Below are positions 34,018 to 43,127 of a stretch of 64,000 nt of DNA, piece after piece. The DNA lies in the NCBI GenBank assembly GCA_003611875.1, contig RAYY01000011.1, forward strand, positions 1-64,000, written 5' to 3'. The notes below the pieces were generated by a model, which ran no database searches, was not told where the DNA came from, and worked only from the letters and a program-made list of their open reading frames with translations. Source of the DNA: a bacterium D16-56. GTDB taxonomy: Bacteria; Bacillota; Clostridia; Lachnospirales; Lachnospiraceae. The first letter of the stretch is position 1; the number at the start of each line of letters is the position of its first letter. The position numbers were made by a program, and so were the translations under genes.

Positions 34018-35502
34018 CTATACCTCCACCTTTTTTCCACGAATTTTACCGATCAGCACCACCCCCACAGAGATCAGGCTAAGCACCAAAAAGAACAGGG
34101 AAATCGGTCGCTGAACCAAAATAGCCGGTGTTCCATATACACTTAGGGTCCGCCCCAGATTTTGCTCTGCTAAGTTGCCAAGGACAATACCAATCAGCAT
34201 TGGTGTAGTGGGGAAATCAAATTTGGGGGCCAGATAACCAATCACGCCAAAAACAATGGCAACAAGAATATCCGTTGTATTATTGCTGCAGGCATAAGCA
34301 CCCACCACACAAAAGCCCATAACCATGGGAAGCAGAATATAATAAGGAATCTTAGTCAGGTGAGAAAAGGTCTTGATTGCAAGCTTTCCCAGGAAAAACA
34401 TCAGAATCTGAATCACAATAAATCCGACCAAAACTCCGTATGTCATATCTGCATACTTTACAAACAACTGGCTTCCCGGGCTTAATCCCTGAATGGTCAA
34501 AGCGCCCATAAGCACTGCTGTCACCGAGTCGCCGGGAACTCCCAGTGTCAGCATGGGTATCAAGGTAGCTCCTGTGACTGCGTTATTTGCAGTTTCAGAA
34601 GCACATAAGCCTTCTTCTGAACCATGCTCATATTTTTCTGGTTCCTTAGAGGTGGACTTTGCCGTTCCATAGGAAAGAAATGCCGCAATGGCGGCCCCGG
34701 TTCCCGGGCAGGCGCCCACAATAACACCAATGATGGAAGACCGCAGCATTAACCATTTATATTTCATCATATCCTTCCATCCATGTTCATGCCCCATTTT
34801 CACTTGAGGCGGACGGGTCATAAACATCGTCTTTTTTTCACACTGATTCAGCAATTCACTGACAGCAAAAAGACCAATCAGGGCAGGAACCAAATCCACG
34901 CCCCTTGCCAGGATTTCTGACCCAAAGGTTAAGCGGTAGGTTCCCTGAAGGGGATCAATGCCAATACAGGTTGCCAAAAGTCCCAAAGCAGCCATAGCAA
35001 TTCCTTTAAGAAGATGCTGGCTGGACACGCTGGCAATGATGGTAAGCCCAAACACTGCCAGCATAAAATAATCCGGCGCACCAAATTTAAGCGCCAGCTT
35101 TGCCACCTGAGGCGCCAGAAATAAAAGGCACAATCCGCTGAATACTCCTCCGATCACAGAGCCTCTCAAGGCAATGCTTAAAGCCACCGGCGCCTTTCCC
35201 TGAAGGGTCATAGGATACCCCTCCAGCACGGTTGCAGAAGCTGCTGCCGTTCCAGGAGTTTTAATCAAAATGGCAGAAATGGATCCCGCAAAGGTAGCTC
35301 CACAGTAGACACCGATCAGCATCAGCATAGCCGGTCCGGGGTTTAAGCTAAAGGTTACAGGAAGCAATAGCGTAATTCCAATGGTAGCATTCAGTCCCGG
35401 CATGGCGCCAAAGGACAGTCCCACAGCCAGTCCGGCCACCATTCCAAAAATTGCTTCCAGATTCAGCAGGCTTAAAAAGCCTGCGGCAATTGAGCCAAAC
35501 AT
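34018..35502 (-). CDS. tctA: Tripartite tricarboxylate transporter permease TctA
   Basis: 494 residues, about 12 helices. The TctA signatures MPGLNATIGITLLLPVTF (residues 33-50), AILIKTPGTAAASATVLEGYPM and the duplicate GACPGTGAAIAAFLSY with TLGVPGDSVTAVLMGAL are all present. It is the large membrane subunit of a secondary, binding-protein-dependent carboxylate importer. Its stop is four bases from the hydratase start, and tctB and tctC lie immediately upstream. Confidence 0.93.
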   Translation of the reverse strand: MFGSIAAGFLSLLNLEAIFGMVAGLAVGLSFGAMPGLNATIGITLLLPVTFSLNPGPAMLMLIGVYCGATFAGSISAILIKTPGTAAASATVLEGYPMTLQGKAPVALSIALRGSVIGGVFSGLCLLFLAPQVAKLALKFGAPDYFMLAVFGLTIIASVSSQHLLKGIAMAALGLLATCIGIDPLQGTYRLTFGSEILARGVDLVPALIGLFAVSELLNQCEKKTMFMTRPPQVKMGHEHGWKDMMKYKWLMLRSSIIGVIVGACPGTGAAIAAFLSYGTAKSTSKEPEKYEHGSEEGLCASETANNAVTGATLIPMLTLGVPGDSVTAVLMGALTIQGLSPGSQLFVKYADMTYGVLVGFIVIQILMFFLGKLAIKTFSHLTKIPYYILLPMVMGFCVVGAYACSNNTTDILVAIVFGVIGYLAPKFDFPTTPMLIGIVLGNLAEQNLGRTLSVYGTPAILVQRPISLFFLVLSLISVGVVLIGKIRGKKVEV

Positions 35503-35519
35503 GGTTCGTCACCTCCCTC

Positions 35520-36014
35520 TCAAAACAAAATCTCCGGTAAATTCACATGCAGCAGTTGACTGAAAACAAGATAAATTACTAAGGTAAACACTACAGGAAA
35601 GGCCGCTAACAGGATTTTATTCCTGTTTCCTAGCATATAGCTGAGAACAAACATCACAATAACCGTAGAAATAATAAATCCGATTATTTTCAATACCAGA
35701 TACCAGGCAAGCAGTAATGCAATACAAGCCACAATCCGAAAATAACTGATATTATCATCCTTCACCATTTCTTTCCCCTGGTCTTTTTCCTCCTTTTTTG
35801 TCATGGCAAAAAGGTCCAAAGCCAGGCTCAGCAAACAGCAGCTAAAAGCTGCAATGGCGGCCACATAGGGAAATGCCCGGGGTGATACCGTTGCCTTGGA
35901 GACCAGTGACACCTTAATCTGTGATGGAATACAAAGCAAAAGCCCCAGTAAAAACACTGCCAGAAAAATAGTAAAGCCATTTCGTTTTACATAATGCTTC
36001 ATAGAAACCTCCAC
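35520..36014 (-). CDS. tctB: Tripartite tricarboxylate transporter small subunit TctB
   Basis: 164 residues with four membrane helices (at about 13-31, 46-66, 91-111 and 116-156) and the SPRAFPYVAA motif at residues 44-53 typical of TctB. It supports TctA in the membrane. It directly abuts the tctC stop (1-bp spacing) and lies 17 bp upstream of tctA. Confidence 0.88.
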   Translation of the reverse strand: MEVSMKHYVKRNGFTIFLAVFLLGLLLCIPSQIKVSLVSKATVSPRAFPYVAAIAAFSCCLLSLALDLFAMTKKEEKDQGKEMVKDDNISYFRIVACIALLLAWYLVLKIIGFIISTVIVMFVLSYMLGNRNKILLAAFPVVFTLVIYLVFSQLLHVNLPEILF

Positions 36015-37079
36015 TTATCCGTCAATCATCCCCAACTGCTTCAATAATTCTTCTGCAACCGGTTCTAAATCCTCCAGTGCCTTTTGATACTCCTCTGCTG
36101 TCCGGTAATCAAATTCCAAGCCCAGATTTTCGATGGCTTTCTGGGTTTCCGGATCCTTTGTTGCCTCATAAAATGCATTGCTGATGGTGTCAATAACCTC
36201 CTGGCTGATTCCCTTTGGTCCCCAGAAGCCAATGAGAGGAGCAATCGTACAGGAATATCCCAAATCCTTTGTTGTGGGAATATCAAGCCCTTGATCCTTC
36301 ATCCATTTAGGCTGCTCCTCTCCGAATACCATTAAAACCCGGAGAGAATTGTCCTCTACATAGGACTTTACTCCCTGGCTCTGCATAATCGCAAAGGGAA
36401 CCTCCCCGGACATTAAAGCCACTGCTTCTGCCGAGTCTCCGTCTGTGTAGGCGACACACGTCATATTCCAGTCCTTCGTCCCTGCCTGCTGAAACCATTC
36501 TTCAATTGTTAGATGCTGAATATTACCGGTTCCTGAACCACCATAGGAAAGAGCCCCGTTGTTTTCCTCAATATATGCCACCAGATCCTCCACATTCTGA
36601 ATAGGGGAATCTGCAGAAACTGCCAGAACATTTAATGTGCTGTATGCACCGCAGATCGTCTGGCAATCCTCAAGCTGATAACTGGTCTCGCCATACAAAG
36701 GCATAACTGCCAGCGGCGCCGAGATACAAAAGCCAAGCTTATATCCGTCCGGCTGGGCATTGGCCACATCCGTTGCTCCGATGGTTCCTCCGCCGCCTGT
36801 CAGATTAGTCACCTCAAAGGAGGTTCCCAAGGTCTGAGACATCTTGTCCGCCACTACCCGGCAAAACAGATCGGTTCCTCCCCCTGCTCCATAAGGCACC
36901 ACAATCGTAACCGGGCCTTTGGGATAATCCCCCTTTGATGCTGTCTGTGCATTTTCTCCTTCTGTTGTCCTGTCAGCAGCAGTGGCAGCACGGTCAGAGG
37001 ATGTGCTGTTGTTTCCACAGCCGGCCAAAATACCTATACCCATTAACAAAGCCAGAGACCATACCCTTTTCTTTTTCAT
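36015..37079 (-). CDS. tctC: TTT-family substrate-binding lipoprotein (TctC/Bug)
   Basis: 354 residues. The lipoprotein signal LALLMGIGILAGC places the acylated Cys at residue 21, followed by a Ser/Thr/Ala-rich linker. The Bug fold begins at about residue 50 with YPKGPVTIVVPYGAGGGTDLFCR; the VPYGAGGGTD carboxylate-binding loop is diagnostic, and ALSYGGSGTGNIQHL is the second ligand loop. It captures a di- or tricarboxylate outside the cell for TctAB. Given the enzymes encoded downstream, an unsaturated or aromatic-derived dicarboxylate is the likely ligand. Confidence 0.9.
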   Translation of the reverse strand: MKKKRVWSLALLMGIGILAGCGNNSTSSDRAATAADRTTEGENAQTASKGDYPKGPVTIVVPYGAGGGTDLFCRVVADKMSQTLGTSFEVTNLTGGGGTIGATDVANAQPDGYKLGFCISAPLAVMPLYGETSYQLEDCQTICGAYSTLNVLAVSADSPIQNVEDLVAYIEENNGALSYGGSGTGNIQHLTIEEWFQQAGTKDWNMTCVAYTDGDSAEAVALMSGEVPFAIMQSQGVKSYVEDNSLRVLMVFGEEQPKWMKDQGLDIPTTKDLGYSCTIAPLIGFWGPKGISQEVIDTISNAFYEATKDPETQKAIENLGLEFDYRTAEEYQKALEDLEPVAEELLKQLGMIDG

Positions 37080-37150
37080 ATTGATGTCCGTTCCTTTCTA
37101 TTTTGTACAATTATTGTTAGCAGCTATTATTTCATGTACACATTTTACCC

Positions 37151-38302
37151 TTATTTCATTGCCTTATGGTAAAGGGCGATCACGTCCTTTAAGGTTGTAC
37201 GCCGGGGATTCACCCCAATATTTCCGCTCCTCATAGCATCCTCTGCCATTTGAGGGATCTTATCCTCAGTCACCCCAACCTCCTCTAAGCTTTTCGGTAT
37301 TCCCAGACTAAGATTTAATCTCTTTATCTCCTCCGCCAGCATAAAGGGGCAGAAGTCCTTCACAGCCTCCCTTCTCCCACTGATATAATTATAAATTTTT
37401 TCATACCGTCCCCGATCTGCCAATTCGTTATATTCCAACACCACAGGAAGCAAAATCCCGTTTGCCACTCCGTGAGGAACGTGGAAAAAAGCACTGACCG
37501 GATGGGACATGGCATGGACATTCCCAAGCCTGGCCCAGGCAAAAGCAATTCCTGCAAACATACTTCCTGACATCATGGCTCCTGCTGCTTCCATATCCCT
37601 GGGATTTGCCACATAGGAACGAATACTTCCGCCGATCAGCTCCATTGCCTTCTCTGCCATAGCATCGGAAAATGGTGTGGCTCCCAGAGACAGATATGCT
37701 TCTATCCCATGAATCAATGCATCAATTCCACAGGCTGCTGCTATGGACGAGGGAACCGATGCGATCATTTCCGGATCCAGCAGCGCATATTTGGGGATCA
37801 GCTCATAGCTGAACACGGTCAGCTTATAATCCCGCACAGAATCTGTAATAACAGAGAATGCCGTCACCTCGCTTCCTGTTCCCGCTGTGGTGGGAACTGC
37901 AATAACCGGTTCGATTGCTCCTGGCACCAGATGAGCTCCTTCATAATCCGTAATGGTTCCTCCGTATCTTGCCAATATGCCGACTGCCTTTGCCACATCC
38001 ATAGGACTTCCCCCTCCCAATGCAACAATGCTGGTTGCTCCGGATTCCCTGTAAGCTTTGGCTGCCTTCCCCACCATCTCCACCGTGGGATTTGGCTGAA
38101 TGTCAAGAAATGCATATGCCTTGATCCCATTTTCCTCTGCCAAATCCATAACCTGTTTCACAACACCAACCTTTTCCAGGCCATGATCTGACACGATCAT
38201 GGTTTTCTCTGACCCACTTTTTTTTAAAAGCTCCGGCAGCCTGTTCAATACCCCGGGACCAAATATGATTTCCTGAGGTATTTTAAATGTATAATCCTTC
38301 AT
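37151..38302 (-). CDS. Iron-containing (group III) alcohol dehydrogenase
   Basis: 383 residues. The NAD-binding loop is VALGGGSPMDVAKAVG (residues 94-109). The Fe-binding Asp/His set falls in DALIHGIEAYLS, HAMSHPVSAFFHVPHGVANGILLP and the later HKAMK end. Relatives include 4-hydroxybutyrate, 1,3-propanediol and ethanol dehydrogenases. As first gene of the operon with a pyruvate-type aldolase, it could reduce the aldehyde product (succinic semialdehyde or acetaldehyde), re-oxidising NADH. It lies 71 bp upstream of tctC. Confidence 0.87.
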   Translation of the reverse strand: MKDYTFKIPQEIIFGPGVLNRLPELLKKSGSEKTMIVSDHGLEKVGVVKQVMDLAEENGIKAYAFLDIQPNPTVEMVGKAAKAYRESGATSIVALGGGSPMDVAKAVGILARYGGTITDYEGAHLVPGAIEPVIAVPTTAGTGSEVTAFSVITDSVRDYKLTVFSYELIPKYALLDPEMIASVPSSIAAACGIDALIHGIEAYLSLGATPFSDAMAEKAMELIGGSIRSYVANPRDMEAAGAMMSGSMFAGIAFAWARLGNVHAMSHPVSAFFHVPHGVANGILLPVVLEYNELADRGRYEKIYNYISGRREAVKDFCPFMLAEEIKRLNLSLGIPKSLEEVGVTEDKIPQMAEDAMRSGNIGVNPRRTTLKDVIALYHKAMK

Positions 38303-38653
38303 ATTTTTCGTGTTCCTTTCCTAAATGCAAACAAGCTGTTAAAGTTTCGCCAAGTTTTTTAATCCTCCCTCCCCTCTAATGTCCGAACAATCCCATATGA
38401 CATTTCTATTTTTCTTCACCTCACCCTCTTATATGCATTTTCAAATATGCACTAATTTTATGTGCTTTATTATAACATTTTTGATTTTTATTTCAATTAT
38501 AATTGCAATATTAAACAATTTTATCGTATTAATGCGCAATATATATAAATTCTATTAGATTTCCTTTTGACATCTTATAAATGTCATTTTATCTTTGTTT
38601 TATCCTATAATAACATAAATAACAATTACAAGATGTCAAAGGAGATGATATTT
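38303..38653. promoter_or_regulatory. AT-rich divergent region with an 11-bp inverted repeat flanking the XRE promoter
   Basis: This 351-bp non-coding region lies between the iron-ADH operon and the XRE gene. TTTGACATCTT (38566-38576) and AAGATGTCAAA (38630-38640) are perfect inverted repeats flanking a TATAAT (38606-38611). A further ATGTC half-site sits at 38581-38585, making a short GACAT/ATGTC palindrome. The right arm touches the ribosome binding site. It is a good candidate for autoregulation by the XRE protein. The ADH promoter must also be here but I cannot place it confidently. Confidence 0.5.
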
Positions 38654-38899
38654 ATGTACAAGAACAGAGCAGAAAACGGCCTTTTCAATATTAGCGGCGC
38701 TAATATCAGAAAGTACCGCCAAGCGCTGCCTGGCAAAGTATCCCAGCGTATGCTGGCTGATATGCTACAGGTTGAGGGTCTGGATCTGGATAAAAATGCG
38801 ATTCAGAAAATAGAAACAGGCCTTCGCTTTATTACGGATATTGAAATCAAAATATTTGCAAAGGTTCTGCATGTAAGCTATGCAGATTTATTAGATTAA
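38654..38899 (+). CDS. XRE-family helix-turn-helix regulator
   Basis: 81 residues from the ATG at 38654, which has GGAG ten bases upstream (codons back to 38567 lie in the operator region). A single Cro/C1-type HTH runs from about residue 12 to 76: ISGANIRKYRQAL, then MLADMLQVEGLDLDKNAIQKIETG and FAKVLHVSYADLLD. It has no sensor domain. It is 33 bp ahead of the DUF4317 gene and probably co-transcribed; the inverted repeat in its own promoter suggests autoregulation. Confidence 0.82.
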   Translation: MYKNRAENGLFNISGANIRKYRQALPGKVSQRMLADMLQVEGLDLDKNAIQKIETGLRFITDIEIKIFAKVLHVSYADLLD

Positions 38900-38932
38900 G
38901 TAAAATTCACTTTTTACAGGAGGCAACTGTTT

Positions 38933-40078
38933 ATGACAAAAAAAGAAATCTCGGAAATCAAGCGCCTTTTTACCCCATCAAGCTGTTCCATAACAAGAAT
39001 CTGCGGATGCTATGTAGATGGTGAAAAAAATAAAAAGACGGAAATCAAGGAAGCCTTTCTCTCTCTGCCCGAGGAAGATATGTTTAAATATTTTGAAATT
39101 CTCCGCAAGACCTTGTCCGGTTCCCTGGGGAAGAATCTGGTGAATCTGGACTTTCCTCTGGATTCAGAGAGGGAAGGGGGTACTCAGGAATTTCTTCTTA
39201 GGCTGCGGAACAGCCGTCTTCAGGATGATGCGCTTTTAGAAGCTTTCTATGACCGTATTATTGAAGCTTATGAATATGTGGGAAATTATCTGATTTTGAT
39301 TATTCATGATGCTTATGATATTCCTGGGAAAACCTCAGACGGACTGTCTATGGAGGATGCCTCGGACGAAGTGTTTCATTACATACTTTGCTGCATCTGC
39401 CCTGTAGATCTGTCCAAGCCAGGCCTTAGCTACAATGAAGTGGACAATACATTCCAAAATCGTACACGAGACTGGGTGGTTGGACTGCCGGAGCTGGGTT
39501 TTCTGTTTCCCTCCTTTCACGACCGGTCCACGGACATTCACAGCACCTTATACTACTCTAAAAATACCAAAGATCTTCACGATGGCTTTATTGAGCAGCT
39601 TCTTGGCTGTCCTCTGCCTCTTGCCGCAGATTTTCAGAAGGAGTCCTTTCAGGCCATTATTGAGGAAACCCTGGGCGATGCCTGCGATTATGAGACAGTA
39701 AAAACCATCCATGAAAATCTAAGTGAAATGCTGGAGGAGCATAAAGACGAACCAGAACCATTGGTTTTAGATAAATATCAGGTAAGAACCCTGCTGGAAA
39801 ACAGCGGGATTGAGGAAGACCGTATGGAAGCCTTTGACAAAAGCTTTGATGAGACTGCCGGCGAAAAAGCCGCTATCTATGCAGGCAATCTGATCAATCC
39901 CAAGGCTTTTGAGGTGAAAACCCCGGATGTGATCATTAAGCTCAATCCTGAACGAACGGATCTGCTGGAAACACGGGAAATTGACGGCAGGCAATGTCTG
40001 GTGATTGCGGTTGACGGGGGCGTGGAGGTAAACGGAATTATGGTAAAGGAATCCCCTGCCTTGAACGAAGATACATAA
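38933..40078 (+). CDS. DUF4317 family protein
   Basis: 381 residues. The N-terminus TKKEISEIKRLFTP-x-CSITRICGCYVDG is the hallmark of DUF4317, a family common in Lachnospiraceae and relatives with no assigned function. It has no signal peptide or membrane helix and is acidic, so it is probably cytoplasmic. Its start follows a CAGGAGGCA ribosome binding site, and a strong terminator closes the two-gene unit with the XRE regulator. No catalytic motif is evident to me. Confidence 0.85.
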   Translation: MTKKEISEIKRLFTPSSCSITRICGCYVDGEKNKKTEIKEAFLSLPEEDMFKYFEILRKTLSGSLGKNLVNLDFPLDSEREGGTQEFLLRLRNSRLQDDALLEAFYDRIIEAYEYVGNYLILIIHDAYDIPGKTSDGLSMEDASDEVFHYILCCICPVDLSKPGLSYNEVDNTFQNRTRDWVVGLPELGFLFPSFHDRSTDIHSTLYYSKNTKDLHDGFIEQLLGCPLPLAADFQKESFQAIIEETLGDACDYETVKTIHENLSEMLEEHKDEPEPLVLDKYQVRTLLENSGIEEDRMEAFDKSFDETAGEKAAIYAGNLINPKAFEVKTPDVIIKLNPERTDLLETREIDGRQCLVIAVDGGVEVNGIMVKESPALNEDT

Positions 40079-40130
40079 TTCCTCGATCCGTCAGATGACA
40101 CCAAACTTGCTGACGGGGCACTGTCTGCAA

Positions 40131-40162
40131 AAAAGCAGCGCTGTAAACAGCGCTGCTTTTTT
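40131..40162 (+). terminator. Strong rho-independent terminator after the DUF4317 gene
   Basis: A 13-bp stem (40131-40143 with 40148-40160; core GCAGCGCTG/CAGCGCTGC) with a TAAA loop runs into six T. It works in both directions, since the left side begins with four to six A. It also closes the convergent vWA operon, which stops at 40194. Confidence 0.92.
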
Positions 40163-40193
40163 GCATTATGGTAAGTTAATTTGGGACAGCTCC

Positions 40194-42146
40194 TTACCGA
40201 ATCTCCACATCATAAATCTGTCTCTGTGCCTTCAGCCCCAAATCGCCTGCATACTGGGAAAATCTCCATTTTCCGTCTGCTCCCCTTTTCAGAATATACT
40301 CTGGCTGCTGGTTCACCCTTCCCCAAAAGCGCAGGGGCGTCCAGTCCTCAAAGTAATAATCTCCAAAACGAGAATCCAGAAGGTTTAACTGCTCACGGGA
40401 AATATTTTTTCCATTGGTCAGCAGATCCCCATACACCTCATCATAGATTACTTCATAATTCTCTGAGGTCTTCATATGTACCGTATCCTCATTCAGCACC
40501 TGAATCCCTGTAATACTATAATCCATCAGGGTTTCTGCCGCCACGTTATTAAATCCGCCGCTGACCTGCTTTTTCATCTGCCACTGAATGGACTTGGTAT
40601 CATCCGCAGCCACCGTGTCGTCCACATACTCACGAAGCCGGTCATAATAATGATTGTTCATATCATAAATATAGCTTCTGAGATAGCTTCCCAGCAGAGA
40701 ATCAAACAGCTCTGTTCCCGGATTTGTGGAACCGACAGCCTCGCCGCCTTTATCTCCATTTTGAACATACACATCAATCTGCTTTGTCTGCATGATATCC
40801 ATCATGCTGTCAGCCTCATACTCTACCACATAATATTCCTTTAGCTGACGATAAATCTGATTATAAAAATCGTTCATATCTGTGCTGAACTGCTGAAGGT
40901 TCTTAAAATCTCCTCCTGATGCCTGGGCGATCTGCTGTAAAATAGAATCCCTGCCAGAGCTGGAGGTATCCCCTACCCGGACGATGAACACCGGAATCCG
41001 ATATCGGGAAACAATCTCTATCACCTGTTCCGGAGAGTTATAGCTGTGTTCATCATATCCATCCGTAAAAGCGATCACACATTTTGCACCTTCCTGACCT
41101 GATACATCCTGCACTCCGTAAATAATCGTGTCATACAGTTTGGTGCCGCCGGTTGCCGAGTAGCTGTTGATCGTCTGATTTAACCGGTTCAAATCATTGC
41201 TGAAAAATCCTGATTTATCAATAATACTGTTAAACTGTGTCAGCTTCACCTGATCTCCGGCATTAAACTGTACAGTACTCAGGAAGTTTCTCATGATGCT
41301 TTTCGCGGATTCCATCCTCTGCCCACTCATGCTTCCGCTGGTATCTGCAAGAAGATTCAGATTCAGCCGCTCATTTTCATTCATCGCTACAGCCTTCTGT
41401 ACTGCCCTGTTGAGAAAATTGCCGCTGGCTGCGTCTCCCTCGGACACATAAAACATATGAGGCGCAAGCTCCTTTACCGTACCGCCGGTCGCCTCGTCCC
41501 GAATATCCAGATACAGGCGCACCTTGGGATATTCAGACATATCATACTGCATAATATTTACCTGATAACCGGTCTTTTTCACAGATGCTTCCTCTGCAAA
41601 ATCCTCCCACTGCACAGCAAGAGCCTCTGCCTCCTGGAACTTCTTTTCTTCTATTAAGGTCTCCATCTGGTCTGCATATTCCTGCAGCCTATTCTTTTGT
41701 TCTTCTGAAGCATATCCCGGGTCTCTGCCCTTTAACTGATTTTTCCTTGTCTGTGCCTCTGTCTCCAGACGCCCGACCACTTGATTTTCAAATGCTTCTG
41801 CCTCTTTCAAGAATTCGATCTGGCTTACATAATCTTCCTCATCCAGATTTTTTGCCTTTTGGGATAAGTCCTTTAATCTGCCCTGCTCCTCTTCCAGCAG
41901 TCCATAGGCAGCAAGCTGTTCATCTAGCTGTCTCATCCACCGGTTAACACTGCTGGCCCCGTCAAGCATTTGCTCCAGCTGCTCCTGCTGTGCCTGCCGT
42001 TCCCTCATATGCCGTACATAAAAGGCCCCGCCTGCTGCGCCTGCCAGCATCATCACTCCCAAAAACAGCGCTGCCATAATCGGCCATTTGCTGACAGACG
42101 GCTTTTCTTCTATTGTCTCATTCACAGGCTCCTGCATATTTACCAC
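40194..42146 (-). CDS. Membrane-anchored von Willebrand factor A domain protein
   Basis: 650 residues: a short cytoplasmic N-terminus and one membrane helix (about residues 22-45, PIMAALFLGVMMLAGAAGGAFYV). A Glu/Gln-rich coiled-coil-like region follows (about 48-200), then a vWA domain with an intact MIDAS motif (LLADTSGSMSG, Thr in GGTKLYD, and CVIAFTDGYDEHSY). The C-terminal domain is of unknown type. vWA domains bind ligands through a metal ion, so this may be an extracytoplasmic adhesion or assembly factor. The frame starts at GTG 42146, overlapping the previous gene; an ATG at 42137 is an alternative start. Confidence 0.8.
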   Translation of the reverse strand: MVNMQEPVNETIEEKPSVSKWPIMAALFLGVMMLAGAAGGAFYVRHMRERQAQQEQLEQMLDGASSVNRWMRQLDEQLAAYGLLEEEQGRLKDLSQKAKNLDEEDYVSQIEFLKEAEAFENQVVGRLETEAQTRKNQLKGRDPGYASEEQKNRLQEYADQMETLIEEKKFQEAEALAVQWEDFAEEASVKKTGYQVNIMQYDMSEYPKVRLYLDIRDEATGGTVKELAPHMFYVSEGDAASGNFLNRAVQKAVAMNENERLNLNLLADTSGSMSGQRMESAKSIMRNFLSTVQFNAGDQVKLTQFNSIIDKSGFFSNDLNRLNQTINSYSATGGTKLYDTIIYGVQDVSGQEGAKCVIAFTDGYDEHSYNSPEQVIEIVSRYRIPVFIVRVGDTSSSGRDSILQQIAQASGGDFKNLQQFSTDMNDFYNQIYRQLKEYYVVEYEADSMMDIMQTKQIDVYVQNGDKGGEAVGSTNPGTELFDSLLGSYLRSYIYDMNNHYYDRLREYVDDTVAADDTKSIQWQMKKQVSGGFNNVAAETLMDYSITGIQVLNEDTVHMKTSENYEVIYDEVYGDLLTNGKNISREQLNLLDSRFGDYYFEDWTPLRFWGRVNQQPEYILKRGADGKWRFSQYAGDLGLKAQRQIYDVEIR

Positions 42147-42961
42147 CCAATACTTCCTAACATGCTAGTAGAAAGATCATCAACCGGCGGCAAAATACAC
42201 CATTTTCCATTAATCTTTACCAAGCAGAATTCTAAATCCTCCTCATCCTCATCATAGCTGCCCTTTATAGAGGCCGTAATCTCAACTGCATATCCCTTTG
42301 TAATCTTAATCTCTCTTAGGTTCTTTACCAGATCCGAAACCATCTGTTCATACTTTTTCATGTCTTTACTGGTCAGTTCATCCTCAAGCATCTGGTATAA
42401 ATAGCTGTCCTTGCCTGCCTGCTGATCCAAAAGGTCTCTCACATCCTTCAGGAAGCTTCGAATCTCTGATAATTCCTTCTTGCTTAATTCTTCTTTGTCC
42501 TCAATCTTATATTTGAACTTTAAATGATCCCCATATTCATCCTCCCATTCTTCAAAGACAATATCAAACTGATCCTCTATATTATCCAATTCATCATTCA
42601 CTTCATCTATATCGGAAAAGATATCCCGACATTCCTTATAAGCATTACCTATAAATGGCGGACATACTGCATTGATATAATTTTCCAGGTTCGTATCCTG
42701 GCGATTTAAAAGCTTTACAATTTGATCTACAGGCTTTTTATAATTATTTCCCATTAATAATGCTGCGCCCACGCCGATCAAAGCAATCACAGCCAGACCT
42801 GCCCCTATTTTTATAAGCTTGTCTTTGTTTTTCATTAAGTTTGCAGCAGTACTTGCTGCTCCTGCTGTTTGGGACGTATCCTCTTCTGCCATACTAGCAC
42901 CGCATACCCCGCAGAATTTTGATCCCTCCTCTACTTCACTTCCGCAATTTGGACAAAACAT
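42140..42961 (-). CDS. Zinc-ribbon membrane protein
   Basis: 273 residues. An N-terminal double-CxxC zinc ribbon (MFCPNCGSEVEEGSKFCGVCGA, residues 1-22) is followed by a Thr/Ala linker, one membrane helix (about residues 50-69) and an acidic, helical extracellular domain rich in Asp/Glu/Lys. Such proteins with a cytoplasmic zinc ribbon and an external domain occur in clusters in Firmicutes, and their role is unknown. It overlaps the vWA gene by 7 bp, so the two are translationally coupled. Confidence 0.75.
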   Translation of the reverse strand: MFCPNCGSEVEEGSKFCGVCGASMAEEDTSQTAGAASTAANLMKNKDKLIKIGAGLAVIALIGVGAALLMGNNYKKPVDQIVKLLNRQDTNLENYINAVCPPFIGNAYKECRDIFSDIDEVNDELDNIEDQFDIVFEEWEDEYGDHLKFKYKIEDKEELSKKELSEIRSFLKDVRDLLDQQAGKDSYLYQMLEDELTSKDMKKYEQMVSDLVKNLREIKITKGYAVEITASIKGSYDEDEEDLEFCLVKINGKWCILPPVDDLSTSMLGSIGW

Positions 42962-43051
42962 GATTACCCTCCTAAAATTATTATAATTTAATATGTTAAG
43001 GCACGTATTACAGAGTGCCCTTTAAGCATATCTTGTGACACCAAACGTCCG

Positions 43052-43066
43052 TGCTCCGAAGGAGCA
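43052..43066. other. Small stable hairpin between zinc-ribbon genes
   Basis: TGCTCC (43052-43057) and GGAGCA (43061-43066) form a short stem. On the transcribed (minus) strand the centre reads CTTCGG, the exceptionally stable C(UUCG)G tetraloop. There is no T-run, so it may be an mRNA processing or stability element between two cotranscribed genes rather than a terminator. Confidence 0.4.
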
Positions 43067-43127
43067 TGAATGATTTTATTACAATACAGACCGCACAAGC
43101 TGCTGCTGACTGTAAAAGATTTATGGG

